Assembly (NCBI GenBank): GCA_023271485.1
Contig: JALPXT010000033.1
Span: 1 to 13,189, forward strand
Reading direction: 5' to 3'
Source of the DNA: Dehalococcoidia bacterium
GTDB lineage: Bacteria > Chloroflexota > Dehalococcoidia > SZUA-161 > SpSt-899
DNA: 13,189 nucleotides
Positions 6,675 to 13,189 of this stretch are shown here, piece after piece. The notes beneath the pieces were generated by a model. The model was not told the DNA's origin, did no database searches, and was given only the letters and a program-made list of their open reading frames with translations. Position numbers and translations under genes: made by a program. The first letter of the stretch is position 1. Every line of letters begins with the position of its first letter.

Positions 6675-7259
6675 ATGATTACAGGAATGGAGAAGATCAA
6701 CGAGGCCATCTTAAGCAAGGTGCAGGAGGAGGCCCGGGGTATCATTGCTGAGGCCGAGGAGAAAGCCAGAGAAGAGGTGGAGAAGGCCCGCAGGCTGCTC
6801 GAGGTCAGGCTTGAGGATGAGCGGCGCAAGCTGAGAGCCGAAGCGGAGGTCGAGGCTGCTCGAATCCTGGCTCAAGGCTTGATCAGAGCACGGCAGGAGT
6901 TGCTGAAAGCCAAGTCTGAGGTCATCGGTGAAATAACCCGCAGGGTGAAGGAGTCTCTTTCACGAGCCACAGGCAATGAGACGGCGCTGAGGGCATTGCT
7001 GAAGGAGGCCATCAGCGGTCTGGAGACCGACAAATCACAGATATATGTTGCGCCGAGAGATAAGAATATCGTGGAGACGATTGTAAGTAAGGACAGAGAA
7101 CTTTCGGGCATGGTGACGGGGATCAGAGAGGCCGATTTGCTCGGAGGGGTTATCGCCGAGGATATTGAAGGGAAGATGAGGATCGATAACTCCTACGAGA
7201 CCAGGCTTGAGATCCTGCTGCCGAAGATTCTGCCGCAGGTAAGTAAACAGCTTTTCTAG
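6675..7259 (+). CDS. V-type ATP synthase subunit E (peripheral stalk)
   Basis: Subunit E is the second half of the peripheral stalk. The 194 residues comprise a long charged coiled coil (about 6-95, including EEKAREEVEKARRLLEVR) and a compact C-terminal head that contacts subunit B. The head carries the family signature ADLLGGVIAEDIEGKMRIDN (153-172) and ends in LLPKILPQVSKQLF. Length matches the family (about 190-200). AGAGGTG (6664-6670), which overlaps the subunit K stop codon, is a suitable ribosome site 4 nt ahead of the ATG at 6675; M5 (6687) is possible. Its coiled coil should pair with that of subunit H at the head of the operon. Confidence 0.92.
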   Translation: MITGMEKINEAILSKVQEEARGIIAEAEEKAREEVEKARRLLEVRLEDERRKLRAEAEVEAARILAQGLIRARQELLKAKSEVIGEITRRVKESLSRATGNETALRALLKEAISGLETDKSQIYVAPRDKNIVETIVSKDRELSGMVTGIREADLLGGVIAEDIEGKMRIDNSYETRLEILLPKILPQVSKQLF

Positions 7260-7276
7260 CAGAAAGGGGATATTCC

Positions 7277-8320
7277 ATGTTGGCTGATCCCAGATATGCC
7301 TTTGCCACAGCATACCTGAAGGCTGGAGAAGCGAGAGTGGTAACTTCCGAACACCTGGAAGGGATGCTGAGAGCTTCCAATTTGCCCGAGGCGCTGGAGC
7401 TCATCCAGGATACGGATATCGGGAGCTATCTGAGGCAGCAGACCATCAACGAATTCGACGACTTTGATACCGCACTCTGGGAGTATCTTCAGGGGTACGC
7501 AGAGCATCTTGGAGGGCTTCGCATCCTCCCCGATGAGATGCGCTCAATGCTCAAGAAGCACCTTGTGAAGTACGACGTGCTGAATATCAAAGCCGCCCTC
7601 CAGGGCATTGCTGCACAAAAAAAGGCTCGCATGGTGCCGGTGGGGGTTATCTGCAGTCGCGGGTTACTCGACGAACTCTCCAACGTTGAAGATATCGAGA
7701 GCCTCATCGAGATATTGAGAAGGTGCGGGTTGGAAAGATACGCCGATGTGTTGAGCCTGGCAGAGACCGTAGACGTCAAGTCGAGGCTCACTCTCGAATC
7801 CCGGCTCGACGGCGCCTACTATCAAGATATGTTAGCTGCGGCCGGCGACTTGAGAGAAGGACATGTGTTGAGCAGTGCCCTTGGTTTCATAATTGACCTG
7901 CTGAACCTGCAGATGGTCTTAAGATCCGTAGCGAGGGGATCAGGTCACGAGGTAATGGAATACACCCTCAGTGGTGGCTGCATGCTCTCTGCTGAAATCA
8001 TCAGCGAGTTGCTTTCACTCAAGCTGCCGGATATTCCGAGCAGGCTGGAGGATACCTTCTACTATCAGGTGGGACAAGAGGTTGTGGTGAACTATGAAAA
8101 GACACATAGCCTTACGGCTATCGAAGAGGTCATAGATAAGCACAGATTTCAGTTGCTCAAGGGTACCCTCGGCACAAGGGTAATGATGTCATCTTTGCTG
8201 ATATCGTGGTACCTGATCCTCAAGGAGATGGAGTTGCGGAATTTGAGACTGGTCGCCAAATCCCTCCTCGATAACATATCACTGGACGGGGCCAAGAGCC
8301 TTCTGGTGGGGCCATCATGA
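7277..8320 (+). CDS. V-type ATP synthase subunit C (rotor socket, d-type)
   Basis: Subunit C (eukaryotic subunit d) is the funnel-shaped adaptor that joins the central stalk to the K ring; it is unrelated to F-type c subunits. The 347 residues are largely helical with no membrane segment, as expected. Family features are the N-terminal YAFATAYLKAGEARVVTSE stretch and the internally repeated sets of three helices, including ALGFIIDLLNLQMVLR in the middle. Length agrees with bacterial and archaeal members (about 330-360). AAAGGGG (7262-7268) precedes the ATG by 8 nt. It follows subunit E by 17 nt, and its stop overlaps the subunit F start (ATGA). Confidence 0.92.
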   Translation: MLADPRYAFATAYLKAGEARVVTSEHLEGMLRASNLPEALELIQDTDIGSYLRQQTINEFDDFDTALWEYLQGYAEHLGGLRILPDEMRSMLKKHLVKYDVLNIKAALQGIAAQKKARMVPVGVICSRGLLDELSNVEDIESLIEILRRCGLERYADVLSLAETVDVKSRLTLESRLDGAYYQDMLAAAGDLREGHVLSSALGFIIDLLNLQMVLRSVARGSGHEVMEYTLSGGCMLSAEIISELLSLKLPDIPSRLEDTFYYQVGQEVVVNYEKTHSLTAIEEVIDKHRFQLLKGTLGTRVMMSSLLISWYLILKEMELRNLRLVAKSLLDNISLDGAKSLLVGPS

Positions 8321-8670
8321 CGCGCCTCCAACATCTGACCATCGCTGCTATCGGGGATGAGGACCTGGTAAACGGAATGAGGCTCGTCGGCATCGGCCGC
8401 TATTGTCTGATAGAAGGTAACAGCGATGTTCGTACCGACGTTAGAAGAGGCCTGACCGAACTGGTAAGAGATCCGGAGATCGGCATAATCATTATTCTGG
8501 AGGAGTATACCGAGCATGCCGATGATCTAATTGCCGGTGTCAGAGGTGAGAAAAGTATGACCCCGGTGATCGTCGAAGTGCCGTCCAAGTACGGAACCAA
8601 GCACGAAGACATCGGGGCGCTCTATAGGGCATACATCAAACACTTCATCGGGTTCGAGATGGAAATCTAG
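8317..8670 (+). CDS. V-type ATP synthase subunit F (central stalk)
   Basis: Subunit F (NtpG in Enterococcus) binds subunit D in the central rotor shaft. The 117-residue protein begins with the Rossmann-like LTIAAIGDEDLVNGMRLVGIG (7-27), followed by the hydrophobic strand IGIIIILEEYTEHADDLI and the PVIVEVPSK strand, the typical layout of this family. The length is slightly above the usual 100-115. The start codon overlaps the stop of subunit C by 4 nt, so translation is probably coupled. After it the operon's tight spacing is broken by 110 nt of hairpin-rich sequence before subunit A. Confidence 0.9.
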   Translation: MTRLQHLTIAAIGDEDLVNGMRLVGIGRYCLIEGNSDVRTDVRRGLTELVRDPEIGIIIILEEYTEHADDLIAGVRGEKSMTPVIVEVPSKYGTKHEDIGALYRAYIKHFIGFEMEI

Positions 8671-8697
8671 GCAATCAATAGAAAGTAATTGGTAAAT

Positions 8698-8758
8698 GGT
8701 AATTAGTAATTAGTGGTACGGGATACGGGGTACCACCAGTCACCAATCACTAATTGCC
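8698..8758. repeat. Imperfect hairpin between the subunit F and A genes
   Basis: The 110-nt gap 8671-8780 holds an AT-richer block that folds on itself. GTGGTAC (8713-8719) pairs with GTACCAC (8730-8736) over a 10-nt loop. Outside it, GGTAATTAGT (8698-8707) pairs with ACTAATTGCC (8749-8758), with one G-U wobble in RNA. AATTAGTG (8708-8715) and CACTAATT (8748-8755) offer an alternative 8-bp pairing. The left arm also repeats itself (TAATTAGTAATTAG). It could be a small dispersed repeat or an mRNA-processing or stabilising element. There is no T-run, so it is not a normal terminator. Confidence 0.6.
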
Positions 8759-8780
8759 AAACAAGTAGGGGGCTAAGAGT

Positions 8781-10523
8781 ATGGGTAAGATATGGAGAAT
8801 TTCCGGTCCGGTAGTCATCGCCGAGGGTATGAGAGGCTCGCAGGTCTATGAGGTGGTCCACATTGGCGAGGAAGAGCTCATCGGTGAGGTCATCGGGCTT
8901 GACGGAGACCGGGCAACCATCCAGGCCCACGAGGATACCCTGGGATTACGGGTGGGCGAGCGAATTGAGGGAACGGGCAAGATCCTGACCGCCGAGTTGG
9001 GTCCCGGGATTATGGCCTCCATCTACGATGGTTTGCAGAAATCGCTGACCAGTTTGATGAGCGGTGGTGAACTGTTCCTCAAACGTGGCGCCAAGGCATT
9101 TGCCCTCCCCAGGGACAAGAAGTGGCATTTCACACCCCGGGTCAAGGTTGGCGACACTCTCGATGAAGGCCACATTATAGGCGTTGTTCCCGAGACCGAA
9201 CTGGTGGAACACCGTATAATGGTTCCTCCCGGAACCAGGGGTACACTAAAGAGAATCGTTGGAGAAGGGGAATACACCATCGAGGAGCCGATCGCCTGGG
9301 TCGAGCAGGGCGGGGTGCAAAAGGAGCTTACCCTCAAGCAAGAGTGGCCGGTGAGAAAGCCCCGACCATACAAGAACAGGTTCGATCCCTCCGGGCTCCT
9401 TGTCACCGGCATGCGGATCATGGATTATATGTTCCCTCTGGCTCTGGGTGGCAAGGCCTGTGTGCCAGGAGGATTTGGTACGGGCAAAACCGTTGCCTTG
9501 CAGCAGTTGGTCAGATGGGCGCAGACCGATATCAATATCTATGTCGGCTGCGGGGAGCGTGGCAATGAGATGGCCGATGTGCTCCACAGTTTCACCAGGC
9601 TCCGGGAACCGAAGACCGGGCGCCTCCTTATGGAAAAGGAGGTCTTCATCGCCAACACCTCCAATATGCCGGTTATCGCTCGCGAGGTGAGCGTCTTTAT
9701 CGGCATTACCCTCGCCGAATACTTCAGGGATATGGGATATGACATCCTTCTGGTGGCCGATTCGACATCGCGCTGGGCCGAGGCCATGCGAGAATTAGGC
9801 GGCCGGCTGGAGGAGATGCCCGGCGAGGAAGGCTTCCCGCCATACCTGGGTTCCCGCCTGGCCAGCTTTTATGAGCGGGCAGGGATGGTGGAGTGTCTGG
9901 GCTCACCGCAAAGGAAGGGCTCGTTAACAGTGGTGGGCGCAGTCAGCCCTCCCGGGGCCGACTTCAGTGAGCCGGTGACCCAAAACACGCTTCGCATAAT
10001 CGAAGCCCTTTATTCTCTGGATGTCGCCCTGGCCAACCGGAGGCACTTCCCCACCATCAATTGGCTTGCGAGCTACAGTCTCTATGCTGAGAACACCAGG
10101 GAATGGTGGAGCGAGATCGCCCCCGATTGGGCGGATATCAGGGCGTCGGCATTGAAGGTATTGCAGCAGGAGGCTCAGCTCGAGGAGATCGTCCGACTCG
10201 TGGGGCCGGAGGCCTTGCCGGAGAACGATAAGCTCCTTCTCTTGTGTGCCAGGATGATTCGCGAGGACTTCCTGGCACAAAGCGCCTACCATGAGATAGA
10301 CACCTATTGCCTGCCAAAGCGAGCTCACCTGATGCTCCAGACGATAATGAAATTCTATGAGCTGGCCGGGGCGATGGTTAACTCCGGGATACCTGTCAGC
10401 GAGATCCGCTCCTCACCGATGGTGCCTCGAATTTCAAGGATGAAGGACATACCGAGCGAGGAATTCGAGGATCGCATCGCTGAGCTATGGACCGAGATGG
10501 ATGCGAGTCTGGTGGGGGGTTGA
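8781..10523 (+). CDS. V-type ATP synthase subunit A (catalytic)
   Basis: Subunit A hydrolyses or makes ATP in the A3B3 head. The 580 residues match the family in length and layout: N-terminal barrel (GKIWRISGPVVIAEG), the 'bulge' domain insertion that distinguishes A from F-type beta, then the nucleotide-binding core. Walker A is GGFGTGKT (230-237, K236), the catalytic glutamate is E259 in CGERGNE, and Walker B is ILLVADSTSRW with D327. The second Walker A residue is Gly where most A subunits I know have Pro (GPFG), a mild oddity that leaves the P-loop consensus intact. GAVSPPGADFSEPVTQ and HFPTINWLASYSLY are also diagnostic. AGGGGG (8767-8772) lies 8 nt before the ATG. Confidence 0.97.
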   Translation: MGKIWRISGPVVIAEGMRGSQVYEVVHIGEEELIGEVIGLDGDRATIQAHEDTLGLRVGERIEGTGKILTAELGPGIMASIYDGLQKSLTSLMSGGELFLKRGAKAFALPRDKKWHFTPRVKVGDTLDEGHIIGVVPETELVEHRIMVPPGTRGTLKRIVGEGEYTIEEPIAWVEQGGVQKELTLKQEWPVRKPRPYKNRFDPSGLLVTGMRIMDYMFPLALGGKACVPGGFGTGKTVALQQLVRWAQTDINIYVGCGERGNEMADVLHSFTRLREPKTGRLLMEKEVFIANTSNMPVIAREVSVFIGITLAEYFRDMGYDILLVADSTSRWAEAMRELGGRLEEMPGEEGFPPYLGSRLASFYERAGMVECLGSPQRKGSLTVVGAVSPPGADFSEPVTQNTLRIIEALYSLDVALANRRHFPTINWLASYSLYAENTREWWSEIAPDWADIRASALKVLQQEAQLEEIVRLVGPEALPENDKLLLLCARMIREDFLAQSAYHEIDTYCLPKRAHLMLQTIMKFYELAGAMVNSGIPVSEIRSSPMVPRISRMKDIPSEEFEDRIAELWTEMDASLVGG

Positions 10524-10610
10524 AGCAGGAGTGAGGAGGGGCTTAAACAAAAGAGGATCTCTCCATGATCTCGGTGTGCTCTGTGGATGAATAGTTACGA
10601 GGGGGATTTA

Positions 10611-12011
10611 ATGGAATACTCAGCACTATACATAAAAGAAGCGCAGGCAATTGAGAAGGTCAAAGGCTCGCTGCTGGTGACACGGAGTGTCCCGGGGATA
10701 AAATTTGAGGAAATCGTTGATGTCCAGCTCCACAGCGGAGAACTGAAGCTCGGCAAAGCGATAGACATCAGTGGTGAAATCAGCATAATCCAGGTCTTCG
10801 GCGGGGTCAGCGAGGTTGACCTGGTGGGAAGTCGAGTCAGGTGCAAGGGCGAGACCCTGAAATTGCCCGTCTCTATCGATATTCTGGGCCGCATCTTCAA
10901 CGGGATGGGAGAACCGATCGATGGTAACCCTCCTATCATTCCCGATGATTACCTGGACATCAATGGGGAGCCAATCAACCCGGCGGCGCGCATGCCACCG
11001 GCGGAGTTTATCGAGACCGGCATCTCCGCTATCGATGGCCTGAATGCCCTGGTCAGGGGGCAGAAGCTGCCGCTGTTCAGCGGGGCCGGACTGCCACATA
11101 ACCGGATCGCCGCCCAGATCATCCGCCAGGCAGCAGTCAAGGGCAAGGAAGAGAGATTCGCCATAGTCTTCGGTGCCCTCGGCGTGAGCTACGACGAAGC
11201 CTCGTTTTTCATGAGAAATCTGGAAGAGACCGGCGCACTGGAAAGGAGCGTGGCCTTTATCAATACCGCGTCCGACCCGGTGATCGAACGCATTTCCACG
11301 CCGAGGTTAGCACTCACCGCGGCGGAATATCTGGCATGGCAGCACGACATGCATGTGCTGGTTATCCTTACCGACATGACCAATTACTGCGAGGCTCTGC
11401 GTGAGCTCTCCGCCATGAGGGAGGAGATTCCCAGTCGCCGAGGATATCCCGGTTACATGTACACCGATCTCGCCACGATGTATGAGCGCGCCGGGAGAAT
11501 CAGCGGCAAGGAGGGCTCGGTGACCATCATACCCATCCTGACCATGCCCGATGATGACATTACCCACCCGATCCCCGACCTCACTGGATACATCACCGAG
11601 GGACAGATCGTGCTCTCGCGTGAGTTTGACCGCAAGGGAATCTATCCCCCGATCGACGTGTTCCTCTCCCTTTCCCGAATGATGAAGGAAGGGATCGGTC
11701 CCGGCCAGACCAGAGAGGACCACAATAATGTCTTTATGCAGTCGTATGCGGCCTATGCTGAGGGTTGCTACCTGCGGGAGATATCAACCATCATCGGTGC
11801 CGAAGGCTTAAGCGACAGGGATAAGGTATACCTCAACAATGCCGATGCCTTCGAGACGACATTCATCGCGCAGGGCGAGACTGAGAAACGGACGGTGGAG
11901 CAAACCCTGGATATCGGCTGGCAACTCTTCGCCAACCTGGCCGAAGAGGACCTGAAGCTCATCAGCGAGGAATTCATCAAGAAGTATCACCCGAAGTACC
12001 GCGGGAAATAA
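10611..12011 (+). CDS. V-type ATP synthase subunit B (regulatory, nucleotide-site partner)
   Basis: Subunit B alternates with A in the head and completes the catalytic interface without hydrolysing ATP itself. The 466-residue protein has the family's degenerate P-loop SGAGLPHN (157-164), which lacks the GKT of a working Walker A. It also carries GYPGYMYTDLATMYERAGR (from 278) and the C-terminal NADAFETTFIAQ region. Length is normal. ATG 10611 was chosen over the in-frame ATG at 10587 because AGGGGG (10600-10605) lies 5 nt before it, whereas 10587 has no ribosome site and would add eight unusual residues. The 87-nt gap after subunit A holds only short oligopurine, Shine-Dalgarno-like runs and small possible reading frames. 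Confidence 0.96.
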   Translation: MEYSALYIKEAQAIEKVKGSLLVTRSVPGIKFEEIVDVQLHSGELKLGKAIDISGEISIIQVFGGVSEVDLVGSRVRCKGETLKLPVSIDILGRIFNGMGEPIDGNPPIIPDDYLDINGEPINPAARMPPAEFIETGISAIDGLNALVRGQKLPLFSGAGLPHNRIAAQIIRQAAVKGKEERFAIVFGALGVSYDEASFFMRNLEETGALERSVAFINTASDPVIERISTPRLALTAAEYLAWQHDMHVLVILTDMTNYCEALRELSAMREEIPSRRGYPGYMYTDLATMYERAGRISGKEGSVTIIPILTMPDDDITHPIPDLTGYITEGQIVLSREFDRKGIYPPIDVFLSLSRMMKEGIGPGQTREDHNNVFMQSYAAYAEGCYLREISTIIGAEGLSDRDKVYLNNADAFETTFIAQGETEKRTVEQTLDIGWQLFANLAEEDLKLISEEFIKKYHPKYRGK

Positions 12012-12014
12012 CCA

Positions 12015-12641
12015 ATGCCACAGTTAATCAGGGTCAGGCCAACCAAGATTGAACTGGTGCGGTTGAAGCGCCGGCTTTCGCTGGCCAAGCGCGTGCAGAA
12101 GATAGTCAAGGACCGGCTCTCGATTCTGACCATGGAATTCCTGCAGGTGGCCAGAGAGAGTGTGGCGAAGAAAAGGTCTCTCATCGAGGAGTTCGCCATG
12201 GCCTACCGGTCGCAGACGGTTGCCGCCGGATATCACGGATATATCGCGTTAGAGAAGGAGTTCGCCGCTTCTGAAGCTGATGTAAGGGTCGCCACCGGAT
12301 CGAGGAATATCGCCGGAGTGAGAGCCCCAGTGTTCGAGCTGAAGGAGGGCAAGACTGGAGCGTCACCGGGGTTCAGCCTGATTGACACCTCGTCCGCCGT
12401 TGATCAGGCGGCGGAATCGTTCCGGAAGTGCCTTGAAGTCATTATCGAGTTGGCCGAGCTTCAGCGGAGCCTCGAACTGCTGGGAATGGAGATCAAACGG
12501 GCAAAACGGGTGAGTAATGCCCTCGAATATGTGGTTATCCCCAACCTGCAGGTGACGATAAAGCACCTCAATATGAAGTTTGAGGAGAGGGAGCGGGAGG
12601 AGAAGTCGCGGCTCAAACGAGTTAAGGTCCTCCTGCAGTGA
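12015..12641 (+). CDS. V-type ATP synthase subunit D (central rotor shaft)
   Basis: Subunit D is the long antiparallel coiled coil that turns inside the A3B3 head, the functional counterpart of F-type gamma. The 208-residue protein has the typical N-terminal helix (RVRPTKIELVRLKRRL, 5-20, continuing to about 60). The C-terminal helix carries the signature RVSNALEYVVIPNLQVTIK and ends in an Arg/Lys/Glu-rich tail. Length is that of the family. It begins 3 nt after the subunit B stop with only a weak ribosome site, so it probably depends on ribosomes finishing subunit B. It is the last recognisable ATPase subunit of the operon. Confidence 0.95.
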   Translation: MPQLIRVRPTKIELVRLKRRLSLAKRVQKIVKDRLSILTMEFLQVARESVAKKRSLIEEFAMAYRSQTVAAGYHGYIALEKEFAASEADVRVATGSRNIAGVRAPVFELKEGKTGASPGFSLIDTSSAVDQAAESFRKCLEVIIELAELQRSLELLGMEIKRAKRVSNALEYVVIPNLQVTIKHLNMKFEEREREEKSRLKRVKVLLQ

Positions 12642-13084
12642 GACCAGCCATGGCAGAGGAAATGCTCTATGAGAAGGCGCTCCAGCGGTATTTGAGCGAC
12701 GAGCTGAAGGTAGTCAATGCCCATCTGCCATGGCAATGCAAGCCACTTTCGGAGCTTCTAGGCGAAGAACACCCTCACGTAGTGTGTAATGACGGAAGTG
12801 TGCAGTCCTTCAAGCGGAGGGAGCTGGCCTACCTTGCCGGGCTGCTGAATGAGGAGGAATGCCAGAGGTTGCTGCTCCCCATGCTCATTGAGGTTCTCCC
12901 CGACCAGGGCGAGGCAATTGTGCCAAGCCATGAAGGGATCGAGGAGAAGATCATTGCCCACATTCTGGAAATGCCCCTTGTCAGGACGGAGAGAGGGATC
13001 AGGATATATCGCCCCCAGCTCAACGCAGTGCGCCAGGTGCTCAAGACAACCACACAGTATGTTTTCTCCTCAGCGGCAACCTGA
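12638..13084 (+). CDS. DUF61/UPF0216-family protein, function unknown
   Basis: This 148-residue protein resembles the mainly archaeal UPF0216 (DUF61) family. Matching features are KALQRYLSDELKVVNAHLP (13-31), LSELLGEEHPHVV (37-49), DGSVQSFKRREL (52-63), an LLLPMLIEV strand (78-86) and a C-terminal YRPQLNAVRQVLKTTTQYVF (124-143). No catalytic motif, signal peptide or membrane segment is visible, and no function can be assigned. The GTG at 12638 overlaps the subunit D stop (GTGA), a coupling style like the ATGA overlaps elsewhere in the operon, with a modest AAGGT site 9 nt upstream. ATG 12650 is an alternative start without a ribosome site. It occupies the place where Methanosarcina carries ahaG, but shows no resemblance to a small ATPase subunit. 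Confidence 0.8.
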   Translation: MRPAMAEEMLYEKALQRYLSDELKVVNAHLPWQCKPLSELLGEEHPHVVCNDGSVQSFKRRELAYLAGLLNEEECQRLLLPMLIEVLPDQGEAIVPSHEGIEEKIIAHILEMPLVRTERGIRIYRPQLNAVRQVLKTTTQYVFSSAAT

Positions 13085-13189
13085 GCCGCTGGAGTTACGA
13101 GAAAATATTCGGCTAAACTGTACTGCAAATATTGAAGAGATAGATGGATTATAATTGCAGGATAAAAAACCCATCTGATATCGCTACGC

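Noticed and set aside
13084..13114. AGCCG/CGGCT inverted repeat after the DUF61 gene as a terminator
   Set aside because: The 5-bp stem has a 21-nt loop and no T-run follows, so it does not look like an intrinsic terminator.
12829..13128. Frames on both strands overlapping the DUF61 gene
   Set aside because: They overlap the DUF61-family frame, whose protein has clear family motifs, whereas these show none.
13132..13155. TATAAT (13150-13155) as a promoter for a gene beyond the window
   Set aside because: No acceptable -35 lies 16-18 nt upstream; the nearest TTGA-like box is only about 12 nt away.

Overview
This window is a stretch of bacterial chromosome with two ordinary metabolic operons and very little spare DNA. 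The first (about 1-3407, + strand) is a riboflavin operon: the 3' part of ribD, then ribE, a fused ribBA and ribH. A small convergent gene (3440-3694, - strand) encodes a lone beta-barrel of the EF-Tu domain 2 type. The rest (3836-12641, + strand) is a complete archaeal/vacuolar-type (A/V-type) ATPase operon in the order H-I-K-E-C-F-A-B-D. It is followed, with a 4-nt overlap, by a gene of the mainly archaeal DUF61/UPF0216 family (12638-13084). The last 105 bases hold no gene that I can support.

Organism: Shine-Dalgarno sites, sigma-70-type promoter boxes and a bacterial RibBA fusion point to a bacterium. The A/V-type ATPase, the DUF61 protein and the small EF-Tu-like barrel resemble what I associate with Dehalococcoidia-like Chloroflexota. 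That placement is inference from gene content and cannot be proved from this sequence alone.

How the genes work together: RibBA makes both riboflavin precursors, from GTP and from ribulose 5-phosphate. RibD carries out the deamination and reduction steps, RibH makes the lumazine, and RibE dismutates it to riboflavin. The ATPase operon supplies the catalytic head (A3B3), central stalk (D, F, C), peripheral stalks (E, H), stator (I) and rotor ring (K). Subunit K has four helices with one carboxylate (E137), plus L54, T57, Q58 and Q107 at the places of the sodium ligands of Enterococcus hirae NtpK. The machine is therefore predicted to move Na+.

Regulation: a near-consensus promoter (TTGACA-17-TATTAT) lies directly before subunit H, with its predicted start only about 10 nt from the ATG. 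A second, weaker promoter facing the other way drives the small barrel gene. Between and overlapping them is an 8-bp inverted repeat that could be a shared operator. A hairpin-forming, AT-richer block lies between the F and A genes, splitting the ATPase operon just ahead of the genes for the three-copy head subunits. I see no FMN riboswitch or strong intrinsic terminator in the window; the leader of the rib operon lies outside it.
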